From: JASHUC01 sp035606175
GTDB taxonomy: Bacteria > Pseudomonadota > Gammaproteobacteria > Steroidobacterales > Steroidobacteraceae
Direction: 5' to 3'
NCBI GenBank assembly: GCA_035606175.1
Contig: DATNFW010000033.1
Coordinates: forward strand, 1-64,000
Length of the DNA stretch: 64,000 bases
Below are positions 32,890 to 42,205 of this stretch, in pieces. The position numbers and the translations under genes are program-made. How positions within the stretch are numbered: position 1 is the first letter of the stretch; every line of letters begins with the position of its first letter. Below the pieces are notes generated by a model. It had not been told where the DNA came from. It made no database searches and saw only the letters and a program-made list of their open reading frames with translations.

Positions 32890-34463
32890 AAAAGCGAGAG
32901 CCCCGTCGCCTCCATCAGGCGATAGCGCCAGTAATCGAGCTGCGAGGCGTCCGTGTACACCCCGGCATCCGCCGTGTACTCGATGCCGAGCCCCGCCCGG
33001 TTGCTCCACAGCGTCTCGAAGTACCCGCTCGCCTGTTCGGCGAGCATCGAGTCGCGCGGGAGAGATACGGCCGCATTCGCGACGAGATCGTAGTCATCGA
33101 GACTGCGCCGTGTGAGGTTCGCCGAGCCGACCGCGAGCCAACAGCGCTCGCCGGTGCGAATCAGCACCAGCCCCGCGCGGAAGCGCTCTCCGTGGGTACG
33201 ATACCAGCGCACTCGGATGTCCCCGTCACTCGCGGCGAGCAGCTCACCCGCGACCGACCGGTTCGGAATGCCGGCACCGCTGCGTCCGAAGCCGTCCTCG
33301 CCAGGATCGAGGATGAGACGCACGACGGCGCCCCGGCGGCTCGCGGCGATCAGCGATTCGATGACGGCGCGATCGGAAAGATAGAACGCGGCGATGTCGA
33401 TCGCATCGCCGGCTCGCACCGCGGTTATGCGGTCGATCAGCGCGTCGCGAACCGCACCCTCCGTGAGAACGCGGACAGCGGTCTGCGTGGCGCCCGGATC
33501 GTTCCCGGGCGGTACGGACGCCGTCGCCACATCGCGCACTGTCGAGACACCTCGCACCTCTGGTGCACCGAGCACGCCGGTCCAGCCCGAGAGCTTCGCA
33601 ATCGCAACCTCGCTCCTCAAGAGCCGCACGAGCGCAGGACCTGCGAGCTGGATCGCGATATTGGAGTCGGCCGCGCCCGCGGCGCTCAATTCGGTCGCAG
33701 AGAGAATGCCCGTGAGGCCGCCCCGGCCATCGTCCGCAATGAGAAGGTTGCGGCGGTCGGCCTTGAGATTCGCGGCCGCGAGCGCCGCGGAAGCGCGGCT
33801 CAGCGCATCGCCGTGGCCCGCCGCATCGCCGCTCGCGGCATCGACACGGCTCGTCCACCAGCGCGTGGTGAGCCGCCAGAGACTCGAATAGAGGAAATTC
33901 GAATCCCTGAGCGGGTCGAGGTTCGCGACGACCACATCGATTCCGGCATCTTGTAGCCGCGCGAGATCGGCCGACAAACGGCGCCCGTACTCGACCGCGG
34001 CCGGATCGACGATGACGAGAGCCCGCAAGCCCGGCTGCTGATGCCTGCGCGCGATCAGAGCATCGCGCAGCTCCGCGGCGATCGGTCTCCAGACATCCGC
34101 GGACGTGCCCGCGGGCAGATCGCTCGTGAATCGGAAGGCATCGATCAGGACGAGCTCACGCGCCGTCCGCACTGTCTGCAGCATCGCGTCGAACGCCGCG
34201 TGGCTCGCGACGGGCCGACCGTAGCCGTCGGCCGCGGTCACATCGGCTATGAAACGAACCGCAGCCGGATCGGTCGTGTACCAGTCGCTCGCGGTGTGCG
34301 TGCCGGGCGGCAGCGGTTTGTGAGTCTCCCAGAAAGCGGTGCCGAGCCAGATCGCGAGCACCACGCCCACGATCAGCGGGCGCGGCCAGCTGCGCCGCGG
34401 TCTGCGAGATGCCGCGGCCGCTTGAGACGCGGGAGGCTCGGGCGCCGACTCGCTGGCGAGCAT
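32886..34463 (-). CDS. Phospholipase-D-fold protein with degenerate HKD motifs
   Basis: A 525-residue protein with an N-terminal signal anchor (about residues 30-47) and two PLD-like repeats, so it should face the periplasm. In repeat 1 the HxKxxxxD motif is replaced by a DRRNLLIAD-type stretch; in repeat 2 only the trailing GSANLTRRSLDDYD part survives and His, Lys and Asp are missing. The layout resembles cardiolipin synthase or PLD-like phosphodiesterases, but the catalytic residues are gone, so it may bind phosphodiesters rather than cut them. Confidence 0.7.
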   Translation of the reverse strand: MLASESAPEPPASQAAAASRRPRRSWPRPLIVGVVLAIWLGTAFWETHKPLPPGTHTASDWYTTDPAAVRFIADVTAADGYGRPVASHAAFDAMLQTVRTARELVLIDAFRFTSDLPAGTSADVWRPIAAELRDALIARRHQQPGLRALVIVDPAAVEYGRRLSADLARLQDAGIDVVVANLDPLRDSNFLYSSLWRLTTRWWTSRVDAASGDAAGHGDALSRASAALAAANLKADRRNLLIADDGRGGLTGILSATELSAAGAADSNIAIQLAGPALVRLLRSEVAIAKLSGWTGVLGAPEVRGVSTVRDVATASVPPGNDPGATQTAVRVLTEGAVRDALIDRITAVRAGDAIDIAAFYLSDRAVIESLIAASRRGAVVRLILDPGEDGFGRSGAGIPNRSVAGELLAASDGDIRVRWYRTHGERFRAGLVLIRTGERCWLAVGSANLTRRSLDDYDLVANAAVSLPRDSMLAEQASGYFETLWSNRAGLGIEYTADAGVYTDASQLDYWRYRLMEATGLSLF

Positions 34464-34491
34464 CCCGCCATTGTAGTTGAAGCTCGGCGAC

Positions 34492-36651
34492 TCAGGCGGT
34501 GCGCGTCGCGGCCTCGACCGGGAGGAGGTGAGCGTAGGGAGGTGCGCCGGCGGCCTGCCGGGCGAGATGCGCGAGCAGCTCCTCTACCGCGAGCGGCTCC
34601 CCGAAGAGCTTGCCCTGCCCGAAGTGGCAATGATGCGAGCGCAGGTACTCGAGGTGACGCTGCGACTCGATGCCTTCGGCGATCACCTCCATGCCGAGGC
34701 TCCGTCCCATGTCGATGATCGTGCGGACGATCGTGGCATCGCCAGCATCCTCCGCCACATTGCGCACGAAGGACTGGTCGATCTTCAGGGTGCCGATCGG
34801 GAACTGCTGCAGCGCCGAGAGCGACGAGTAGCCGGTGCCGAAGTCATCGATCGACAGATGCAGCCCCATCGCGTAGAGCTCATCGAGCAGCCGTACCGTG
34901 CGCTTGGCGTCCGCCATCAGCGTCGTCTCGGTGATCTCGAGCTCGAAGTGGGTCGGGGAGACCCCGTAGCGGCGGAAGACCGAGCGGCAGCGCAGGATGA
35001 AGCTCGCCTGGCGCAGCTGCTTGAGCGAGAGGTTGAGCGAGATGCGGCCCGGGTCGGCGACCTTCGCCTGCATGCTGCGATAGTCGACGCAGACCCGGTC
35101 GAGCACCCACTCGCCGATGTCGAGGATCAGGTTCGTCTCCTCGGCGAGCGGGATGAAATGTCCCGGCGGAATGTCGCCGTGGCCGGGCAGCCGCCAGCGC
35201 AGCAGCGCCTCGGCGCCAATGATGCGTCCGGTGCGCAGGTCGACCTTGGGCTGATAACGGATCACGAGCTCGTCGCGCTCGAGCGCGCGGCGCAGCTTGC
35301 TCTTCAGCATCAGCCGCTCGACCGCTGCGGCATTCATCTCGGGCGAGTAGAACGCGAACGTGTTGCCGCCGTTCTGCTTGGAGTAGTACATCGCCGCGTC
35401 GGCGTTGCGGATCAGGTCGATCACGTTCTCCGCGTCCTTGGAGCAGAACGCGATGCCGACGCTCGCCGTCAGGAAGACCTCCTGCTGATTGAGCTGGAAC
35501 GCCCGGCTCACCTCGGTGAGGATCGCCCGCGCGAGATGCGCGACGGGCCCGCGATTGTCGGCATCGGGCGGCAGGCCCTCGATGAACAGCGCGAACTCGT
35601 CGCCCGCGAGCCGGCCGACCGTCGTGCCCTGCGGCAGCGCGCGCGTCAGGCGCTCGGCGAGCACCTCGAGCACGCGATCGCCCGAGCCGTGACCGAAGGT
35701 GTCATTCACCTCCTTGAAACGGTCCATGTCGAGGTAGAGCAGCGCAACCGACTGGTTGCCGCGAATGCCGCGCGCGATCGCCTGCTGGAGCAGGTGCTGG
35801 AACTGCATGCGGTTCGGCACCCGCGTGAGCGCATCGTAGCGCGCGAGATAGCGGATGCGCCGCTCCTGGCGCTTGCGCTCGGTGATGTTGCGCGCAACGA
35901 AGATGTTCCCCTGGAACTGCGGATCGTCGCTCGCGATCGGGGAGCCGGTGAGCATGACCGGGATCGTCTGTCCCTGGCGGGTGCGCACGACCGTCTCGCG
36001 GGTATCCTGCGCCGCCTGCAGCAGATCGAAGCCCTCGCGCTCACGCTCATCGAGCATCGCGACGATATTGCGGCCGAGGAGCTCTTCCTCGGCGGAGCCG
36101 AGCAGCTTGCAAGCCGCCTGGTTCGCAACCTTGACGACGCCATCGGGCGAGGTCACGAACACCGCGTCCGTCAGCCCGTTGAGCACGCTGCCGAGATAGT
36201 CCTTGGTGATGGTCGTCTGGCGCAGCTTGTACCGCATGCGCTCGAGCGCGTGCTGCAGCTCGCCGATCTCGTCGCGGCGCGCGACATCGAGCGGGCGCGA
36301 GTAATCGCCCTGGCCGATGCGCTCGGCGCTCTTGATGAGCGCCACGATCGGCTGCTCGAGCTTGCGTCCCGCGCGCCACGCGAGTGCCGCGCCGCCGAGG
36401 CCACCGAGAAGGGCGAGCGCTCCCGCCAGACCGAGAGCCGTGCGAAAGTCCTGCGCGCTCGAATCGGCCATGCGGACCGCAAGCTCGGCCGTGGGACGCG
36501 AGGCGCTATGTGCGAGCCGGGCGAGCTCGTGAGATTCGTGCAGCTGCTTGATGGCGAAGAGACCGGCGAGGGCGAGCGCGGCCGCGAGCACGCCGATAAA
36601 GGCTGCCGCCGCATACTTCAGCTTCAGACTGACTGCGCTCAAATACCCCAT
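34492..36651 (-). CDS. Membrane HAMP-PAS-GGDEF-EAL protein
   Basis: A 719-residue c-di-GMP turnover protein. It has two membrane helices (about residues 8-32 and 72-95) with a short periplasmic loop, a HAMP linker, and a PAS domain (about 150-265, GSVLNGLTDAVFVTSPDGVV). The GGDEF domain has DALTRVPNR and a variant signature AGDEF. The EAL domain has EALLRW, ITET and DDFGTGYSSL with metal residues intact. The protein probably degrades c-di-GMP; synthase activity is uncertain because of the A in place of the first G. ATG 36651 was chosen as just before TM1. Confidence 0.9.
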   Translation of the reverse strand: MGYLSAVSLKLKYAAAAFIGVLAAALALAGLFAIKQLHESHELARLAHSASRPTAELAVRMADSSAQDFRTALGLAGALALLGGLGGAALAWRAGRKLEQPIVALIKSAERIGQGDYSRPLDVARRDEIGELQHALERMRYKLRQTTITKDYLGSVLNGLTDAVFVTSPDGVVKVANQAACKLLGSAEEELLGRNIVAMLDEREREGFDLLQAAQDTRETVVRTRQGQTIPVMLTGSPIASDDPQFQGNIFVARNITERKRQERRIRYLARYDALTRVPNRMQFQHLLQQAIARGIRGNQSVALLYLDMDRFKEVNDTFGHGSGDRVLEVLAERLTRALPQGTTVGRLAGDEFALFIEGLPPDADNRGPVAHLARAILTEVSRAFQLNQQEVFLTASVGIAFCSKDAENVIDLIRNADAAMYYSKQNGGNTFAFYSPEMNAAAVERLMLKSKLRRALERDELVIRYQPKVDLRTGRIIGAEALLRWRLPGHGDIPPGHFIPLAEETNLILDIGEWVLDRVCVDYRSMQAKVADPGRISLNLSLKQLRQASFILRCRSVFRRYGVSPTHFELEITETTLMADAKRTVRLLDELYAMGLHLSIDDFGTGYSSLSALQQFPIGTLKIDQSFVRNVAEDAGDATIVRTIIDMGRSLGMEVIAEGIESQRHLEYLRSHHCHFGQGKLFGEPLAVEELLAHLARQAAGAPPYAHLLPVEAATRTA

Positions 36652-36845
36652 CCCCGGTGACGCCCCGGGCCGCGCCACAGGCTGTGCGACTCGATGGCTC
36701 GAGAGCGCCGCACCCCATCCAACCGCGCTTGCAGGCTCAATGTGGCACCGCGCGGCCGGTTCCCCTTCGTTGTCGCGGCATCTTAACGCGTGCTGAGGCG
36801 TGCGGCTACTTGAGTTCCGTCTCAAATGAGAGACACTTCGCGCTC

Positions 36846-37571
36846 ATGCTGAACTCGCTCGAACTCACCGGCAGGGCGCGAACGCACGTGACAGAGTCGG
36901 CGCAGCTCGGCGCGGCGATGCATCCGCCGGCGGCGCACGCGCTGATCGGTTTGAAAGAGGCGGCACGCAGCGCGGGCATCGACGTCGCCGTACTCTCAGC
37001 GTACCGTGACCTCGAACGTCAGACCGCCATTTGGAATGCGAAATTTCGCGGCGAGCGCCCGCTTCTCGGTCGCGACGGGGCAGAGCTCGACCGCTCGCGG
37101 CTCTCCGAGCGAGCTCTGATCGACGCGATCCTCGCCTGGTCCGCACTGCCCGGCGCGAGCCGCCATCATTGGGGGACGGATGCGGACGTCATCGATCTCG
37201 CGGCGATGCCGCCCGATTACAGGCCACAGCTCGTGCAACGGGAGTTCGCGCCCGGCGCAGTGTTCGGGAAGCTCTCCGCCTGGCTTGCAAAACATGCCGC
37301 CGAGTTCGGCTTCTTCCGGCCGTACGGCAGCGACCGTGATGGTGTGATGCCCGAGCCCTGGCATCTGAGCTATGCGCCCCTTGCTGTGCCCGCCCTCGAG
37401 GCGCTCACCCCGGAAGTGCTCGCCGAAGCGGTCGGCTCATCGAGTATGGACGGACGGGAGCTCGTGCTCGCGCGCCTTCCGGAGCTCTACCAGCGCTATG
37501 TCCTCGCGATCGACCCTGCGCCTAGCGTGGCGAGTCGCCGATCCAGGCGTGGTGCAGATAGCGGACCATGA
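36846..37571 (+). CDS. M15/VanY-type D,D-carboxypeptidase-like protein
   Basis: A 241-residue zinc peptidase of the M15 fold. Ligand motifs are SRHHWGTDADV (H107 and D114) and EPWHLSY (H173), and the upstream substrate strand is VAVLSAYRDLERQTAIW. Relatives trim the peptidoglycan stem peptide. No signal peptide is visible, which is unusual for VanY/LdcB proteins that act outside the cytosol; the start ATG 36846 may be wrong or the enzyme may work on cytosolic muropeptides. Its 3' end overlaps the convergent HD gene by 50 nt. Confidence 0.8.
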   Translation: MLNSLELTGRARTHVTESAQLGAAMHPPAAHALIGLKEAARSAGIDVAVLSAYRDLERQTAIWNAKFRGERPLLGRDGAELDRSRLSERALIDAILAWSALPGASRHHWGTDADVIDLAAMPPDYRPQLVQREFAPGAVFGKLSAWLAKHAAEFGFFRPYGSDRDGVMPEPWHLSYAPLAVPALEALTPEVLAEAVGSSSMDGRELVLARLPELYQRYVLAIDPAPSVASRRSRRGADSGP

Positions 37572-38532
37572 GTCCGCGGACGGTCGCCATCGGATCGGCG
37601 AGCGCGGAGAACACCGGAGGATTGCGGCGCAGGAGGCGCCAGTTCTCGCTGCGCAGAATCTGGCGCAGGTAAACGACGTTGCGGTCGATCGCTTCCATGT
37701 ATGGATTGCGTCCGCCGTAGAGGACCTCGAGATAGCGATACGCGCCGCGGAAGTGACCGTCGAGCCGTGTGGCGCGAGTCTCGGCCACGAAGTCCGGCGT
37801 CTGGCGCAGCAGATCGAGTCCCGATGCATACCGCACCTGCCGGCCGCCGTTCGAGGCGATCGGCAGCGCCATGCCGCCGAGAACGAACTCGGGATACAGG
37901 CGGTCGCGGCACTTCTCGAGATAACAGCGGTCCGCCATCTGGCCGATCATGTCGGCCGTGCCGATCAAATGACCGAGGGTTATGTCGAGGGGATCGGATA
38001 CGCCGATCTGGGAGAAAGGAATTTCGTACCCGGTGAAATGCACGATCTCGCGCGCGATCGGCGCCCACCGTGCGAGTCCGACACTCGGCAAGTATTCCTC
38101 GAGAAAACGTGCCCCGCGGGAGACGTGCACCCGCGTGAGCTCGGCGCCGTGCCGGAACTCGACCGCGTCGTCCTCCCGGCGCAGATAACCCATGTCGTGA
38201 AACAAACCGACGATCAGGCCTACGGTCGCGCGCTCGGGACCGAGGCGGAGCCGCGGCTTCTGCTGGCGCTCGTGGCCCACGATGAGCCGCGCCAGGGCGA
38301 GCGTGATGTCGAGCGTGTGCTGGCGGTCGTGATAGACGGTGTCGACACCGTAGTAGCCGGGGATGTCTCCGGCGAACAGCCGGTCGAAGAAATCGAAGGA
38401 GCGCGTGATCGGCTCCAGGGACAGAGCCGGCCAGGTCTCCCGGTACAGGCCCTCGACGGCGGACTGGACCGCAGCCGTCGAGCTCACCTGGACCGTGTTC
38501 GTGACATCGAAATCGTTGCGGCGCGCTTTCAT
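37522..38532 (-). CDS. HD-domain phosphohydrolase-like protein
   Basis: A 336-residue protein with the His and His-Asp metal motifs of the HD superfamily (H68 in VYHDRQHTLD, and H112-D113 in GLFHDMGYL), plus further His in the HGAELTRVHVSRG stretch. HD proteins hydrolyse phosphates, for example of nucleotides or cyclic dinucleotides. The HD-GYP signature is not present. ATG 38532 was chosen as the first in front of the conserved region. It is convergent with the M15 peptidase gene. Confidence 0.75.
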   Translation of the reverse strand: MKARRNDFDVTNTVQVSSTAAVQSAVEGLYRETWPALSLEPITRSFDFFDRLFAGDIPGYYGVDTVYHDRQHTLDITLALARLIVGHERQQKPRLRLGPERATVGLIVGLFHDMGYLRREDDAVEFRHGAELTRVHVSRGARFLEEYLPSVGLARWAPIAREIVHFTGYEIPFSQIGVSDPLDITLGHLIGTADMIGQMADRCYLEKCRDRLYPEFVLGGMALPIASNGGRQVRYASGLDLLRQTPDFVAETRATRLDGHFRGAYRYLEVLYGGRNPYMEAIDRNVVYLRQILRSENWRLLRRNPPVFSALADPMATVRGLMVRYLHHAWIGDSPR

Positions 38533-38674
38533 GGTGGTGTTATCGGCTGCCGCTCGATCCCCGCAAGATGGCGCCAGTGTAGGCAAATACCTCACGGGAC
38601 GCCCGCGACGCGCCGCACAGTTTGTGCGGCATGAATGCGGGGGCTCGCAGGCTTATGTCGGAATCTCTTACAAC

Positions 38675-40726
38675 TCAAGCGGCGATGCCGTGCTGCCTCA
38701 AAAGCGGGCGCACGTCGGGCTTGCGGCCGCGAAACGCCACGAAGGCGTCGAGCGCGTCCCTGCTCCCGCCCTGGGAGAGGATGGCATCGAGGAAGCGGCG
38801 CGCGGTCGTCTGATCGAACACGCCGTGCTCCTCGAACGCCGCGAACGCGTCGGCGGCAAGCACTTCCGCCCACTTGTAGCTGTAATACCCCGCCGCGTAG
38901 CCGCCCGAGAAAACGTGCGCGAAGCTGTGCGCGAACCGGTTCCACGCGGGAACCGGTATGACGGCCATCTCGCCGCGCACCTGCGCGAGGATCTCCCCGA
39001 CGCGCCCGCCGAGTGCCGGGTCGTACTCCGCATGGAGCCTGAAGTCGAATAGCGCGAGCTCGAGCTGCCGCATCATGTGCAGGCCGGCGTGGAAGCTGCG
39101 CGTGGCGATGAGCTGTCTCTGCTTCTCCTCGGGAAGAGCGGCGCCGCTGTCGACGTGATGCGCAATGCGCCCGAGCACATCCGGATACCAGGCGTAGTTC
39201 TCGAGGAACTGACTCGGCAGCTCGATCGCGTCCCAGGCGACCCCGTTGGTGCCGGCGAGGCTCGGATAGGGAACGCGCGTCAGCATGTGGTGCAGGCCGT
39301 GCCCGAATTCGTGAAACAGCGTGAGCACGTCGTCGTGCGTGAGCAGCGCGGGACGGCCTTCTCCCGGCGGCAGGAAATTGCACACCAGATAGGCAACCGG
39401 CAGCACCTCGCCGCCGATCGCGAGGCGCTTGCGGCCGACGCATTCGTCCTGCCAGGCTCCGCTGCGCTTGTTGGGCCGGGCGTAGGCATCGAGATAGAAG
39501 CTGCCGACCGGGCGGCCCTCGGCGTCCTCGATCCGGAAATAGCGCACGTCGGGGTGCCATACCGAGGCGCCCGGACGCTCGCGAATGCGCACATCGAACA
39601 GCCGTTCGGCAACGTCGAACAAGCCGGAGAGCACCTGCGGCAGCGGGAAGTAAGGCCGCAGCTCCTCCTGCGAAATCGAGAATCGCGAGCGCTGCAGCTG
39701 CTCGGCGTAGAAGCTCACGTCCCAGGGCTCGAGGCGCACCGAGGAGCGGCCCTGCGCGCCGGCTGCGAAGGCTTCGAGCTCCTCGAGCTCCCGCCGCGCG
39801 AAGGGACGCGCGGCCTCGCCGAGCTCGCGCAGGAAGCGAATGACCTCGTCCACGGAGCGCGCCATGCGGGTGGCGAGCGCGTAATCCGCGAAATTCGGGA
39901 AGTCGAGCAGCCGCGCCGCCTCGTACCGCAGCGCGAGGATCCGCTCCATGACCGTGCCGTTATCCCAGCGGCCGGCGTTCGGCCCCTGATCCGACGCGCG
40001 CGTGCTCCAGGCCTCGTAGTAGGCACGCCGCAGCGACTGCGATTGCGCATCCGTCTGAACCGCGACGTACGTCGGCTGATCGAGCCCGAGAACGAAGCCC
40101 TCGACACCCTGCGCGCGCGCTCGCTCGCGTGCCTGATCGATGATCACATCGTTCAAACCCTCGAGCTCGGCACGGTCGGCGATGCGCAGCGACCAGCCGT
40201 TCGTCGCATCGAGAACGTTCTCCTCGAACCGCGCCTGCAGCTGCGTGAGCTCGAGCATGATCGCCTTGAAGCGCTCCTTGCGCGCAGGGTCGAGACCGAC
40301 GCCTGCGAGCCGGAAGTCCCGGATCTGATGCTCGAGAACCTGGCGCTGCGTCGGGGTGAGCCGTGGACCTTCGCGCTCGGCAATCGCGAGATACGCCCGG
40401 TAGAGCCGCTCGCTCTGGGCAAGATCGGTCTGATAGTCCGACAGCAGCGGCAGGCCGGCGTTGTAAGCCTCGCGCAGCGCCGGCGAGTTCATCACCGCGT
40501 TGAGATGGCTCACCGGGGACCAAACACGCGTCAGGCGGTGCTGCATCTCCTCGAGCGGCTCGACGAGCGTTGCGAACGTCGGCTCCTCGAGTCTCTCGAG
40601 CCGCGCGATACCGGCACGGTTCTCATCGAGCACCGCGCGCAGCGCGGGCTCGACATGCTCGGGCCGAATGTCGGCGAATGCGGGCAGCGGGCCGCCGGCA
40701 AGGAGCGGATTGTCGGTGGGGGTCAT
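38675..40726 (-). CDS. prlC: Oligopeptidase A (M3 metallopeptidase)
   Basis: A 683-residue cytosolic zinc peptidase that degrades oligopeptides, including cleaved signal peptides. The zinc motif HEFGHGLHHML is near residue 470 and the third ligand Glu is in the following helix. N-terminal PLLAGGPLPAFADIRPEHVE and the overall length match E. coli PrlC (680). Start is ATG 40726 or ATG 40735, three codons apart. The gene stands alone, divergent from gor. Confidence 0.95.
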   Translation of the reverse strand: MTPTDNPLLAGGPLPAFADIRPEHVEPALRAVLDENRAGIARLERLEEPTFATLVEPLEEMQHRLTRVWSPVSHLNAVMNSPALREAYNAGLPLLSDYQTDLAQSERLYRAYLAIAEREGPRLTPTQRQVLEHQIRDFRLAGVGLDPARKERFKAIMLELTQLQARFEENVLDATNGWSLRIADRAELEGLNDVIIDQARERARAQGVEGFVLGLDQPTYVAVQTDAQSQSLRRAYYEAWSTRASDQGPNAGRWDNGTVMERILALRYEAARLLDFPNFADYALATRMARSVDEVIRFLRELGEAARPFARRELEELEAFAAGAQGRSSVRLEPWDVSFYAEQLQRSRFSISQEELRPYFPLPQVLSGLFDVAERLFDVRIRERPGASVWHPDVRYFRIEDAEGRPVGSFYLDAYARPNKRSGAWQDECVGRKRLAIGGEVLPVAYLVCNFLPPGEGRPALLTHDDVLTLFHEFGHGLHHMLTRVPYPSLAGTNGVAWDAIELPSQFLENYAWYPDVLGRIAHHVDSGAALPEEKQRQLIATRSFHAGLHMMRQLELALFDFRLHAEYDPALGGRVGEILAQVRGEMAVIPVPAWNRFAHSFAHVFSGGYAAGYYSYKWAEVLAADAFAAFEEHGVFDQTTARRFLDAILSQGGSRDALDAFVAFRGRKPDVRPLLRQHGIAA

Positions 40727-40838
40727 TGCCCGCATTCTAACCCGGCGAGCGCGTGGGCCGCGGTAGCGCGCAGCGCGCAGCCACCGGGCCGGCCGGCGTC
40801 GGCTAAGATTCCCCCAACGTGGGCATTCCGAGGACGAA

Positions 40839-42185
40839 ATGGCGGACTACGACCTCATCGTGATCGGCGGGGGGAGCGGCGGGCTCGCCTGCGCGCAGCG
40901 GGCGGCCGAATACGGCGCCAAGGTGCTCATCGCCGAAGTCGGGCGTCTCGGCGGCACGTGCGTGAACGTGGGCTGCGTTCCGAAAAAGATTATGTGGAAC
41001 GCGTCCGAGATCGGCCACGCCCTGCAGGATGGCGCAGGCTACGGGTTCGATATCGCGGTCCACGGCCACGACTGGCTCGCGCTCAAGAAAGCCCGCGATG
41101 CGTACGTGGCGCGCCTCAACGGCATCTACGAGCGCAACCTGGCCAACCGCAAGGTCGAGCTCGCGCGCGGGTTCGCACGCTTCGTCGCGGCGGATACCGT
41201 GGACATCGGCGGCCGAGCGGCAACCGCCTCCCACATCGTGATCGCAACCGGCGGACGTCCCATCCTGCCGGACTTGCCCGGTGCCGAGCTCGGCATCACC
41301 TCCGACGGATTCTTCGAGCTCGAACAGCGCCCGCAGAGCATCGCGATCGTCGGCAGCGGGTACGTGGCGGTGGAGCTCGCGGGCATATTTGCCTCGCTCG
41401 GCACGCGCGTGACGCTCGCGATCCGCGCCGAGCGGGTGCTCACTCATTTCGACAGCATGCTGGGGGAAGCGGCGCTCGAGATCATGCGCACCGACGGCGT
41501 CGAGGTCGTAACGCGCGCCGCGCCCGAGTCGGCGCGCGAAGCCGCGGACGGCAGGCTCGAGGTGACGTTGCGCGACGGGCGGCGCATCGGCCCGGTCGAC
41601 ACGATCCTGTGGGCGGTCGGACGAGAGCCGTACGTAACGGCGCTCGGGCTCGCCGAGGCCGGGGTCGAGCTCGATCCTTACGGGTACGTGAGCACGGACA
41701 AATATCAGGCGACGAACGTCTCGCGCATCTATGCGATCGGCGATGTGACGGGCCGGTTGCTGCTCACGCCGGTTGCGATCGCGGCGGGCCGACGGCTGAG
41801 CGATCGCCTGTTCGGCGGGCAGGCGGACCGGCACCTCGACTATCGCAATGTCGCGACCGTGATATTCGGGCACCCGCCGATCGCGACGATCGGACTCACC
41901 GAGGTGGCGGCGCGCGATCTGTATGGCGAGGAGGTGAAGGTCTACCGCTCCGCCTTCGTGCCGATGTATCACGCGCTCACGGAGCGCAAGCCGCGTGCGC
42001 ACATGAAGCTCGTCGTGCGCGGTCCGGAGGAGCGCATCGTCGGCGTGCACGTGATCGGCGAGGGCGCGGACGAGATGATGCAAGGGTTCGCCGTCGCCGT
42101 GCGGATGGGCGCCACCAAGCGTGACTTCGACGACACGGTCGCAATCCATCCGACCTCCGCGGAGGAGCTCGTGACGATGCGTTGA
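40839..42185 (+). CDS. gor: Glutathione-disulfide reductase
   Basis: A 448-residue flavoenzyme reducing glutathione disulfide with NADPH. FAD motif is IVIGGGSGGLACAQRAAEYG, the redox disulfide is GGTCVNVGCVPKK (C41 and C46), the NADPH fold starts IAIVGSGYVAVELAG, and the C-terminal active His-Glu pair is in HPTSAEEL. The length matches Gor (450). It is 20 nt from the convergent MCE gene. Confidence 0.94.
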   Translation: MADYDLIVIGGGSGGLACAQRAAEYGAKVLIAEVGRLGGTCVNVGCVPKKIMWNASEIGHALQDGAGYGFDIAVHGHDWLALKKARDAYVARLNGIYERNLANRKVELARGFARFVAADTVDIGGRAATASHIVIATGGRPILPDLPGAELGITSDGFFELEQRPQSIAIVGSGYVAVELAGIFASLGTRVTLAIRAERVLTHFDSMLGEAALEIMRTDGVEVVTRAAPESAREAADGRLEVTLRDGRRIGPVDTILWAVGREPYVTALGLAEAGVELDPYGYVSTDKYQATNVSRIYAIGDVTGRLLLTPVAIAAGRRLSDRLFGGQADRHLDYRNVATVIFGHPPIATIGLTEVAARDLYGEEVKVYRSAFVPMYHALTERKPRAHMKLVVRGPEERIVGVHVIGEGADEMMQGFAVAVRMGATKRDFDDTVAIHPTSAEELVTMR

Positions 42186-42205
42186 GCTTTCCTCCCGCCG
42201 GCGAT

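Noticed and set aside
34477..36660. A 727-codon plus-strand frame over the GGDEF/EAL gene
   Set aside because: Antisense shadow; the minus-strand frame carries the EAL and PAS motifs.
39077..42124. A 1015-codon plus-strand frame over prlC and gor
   Set aside because: It is antisense to prlC and out of frame in gor; no domain is visible.
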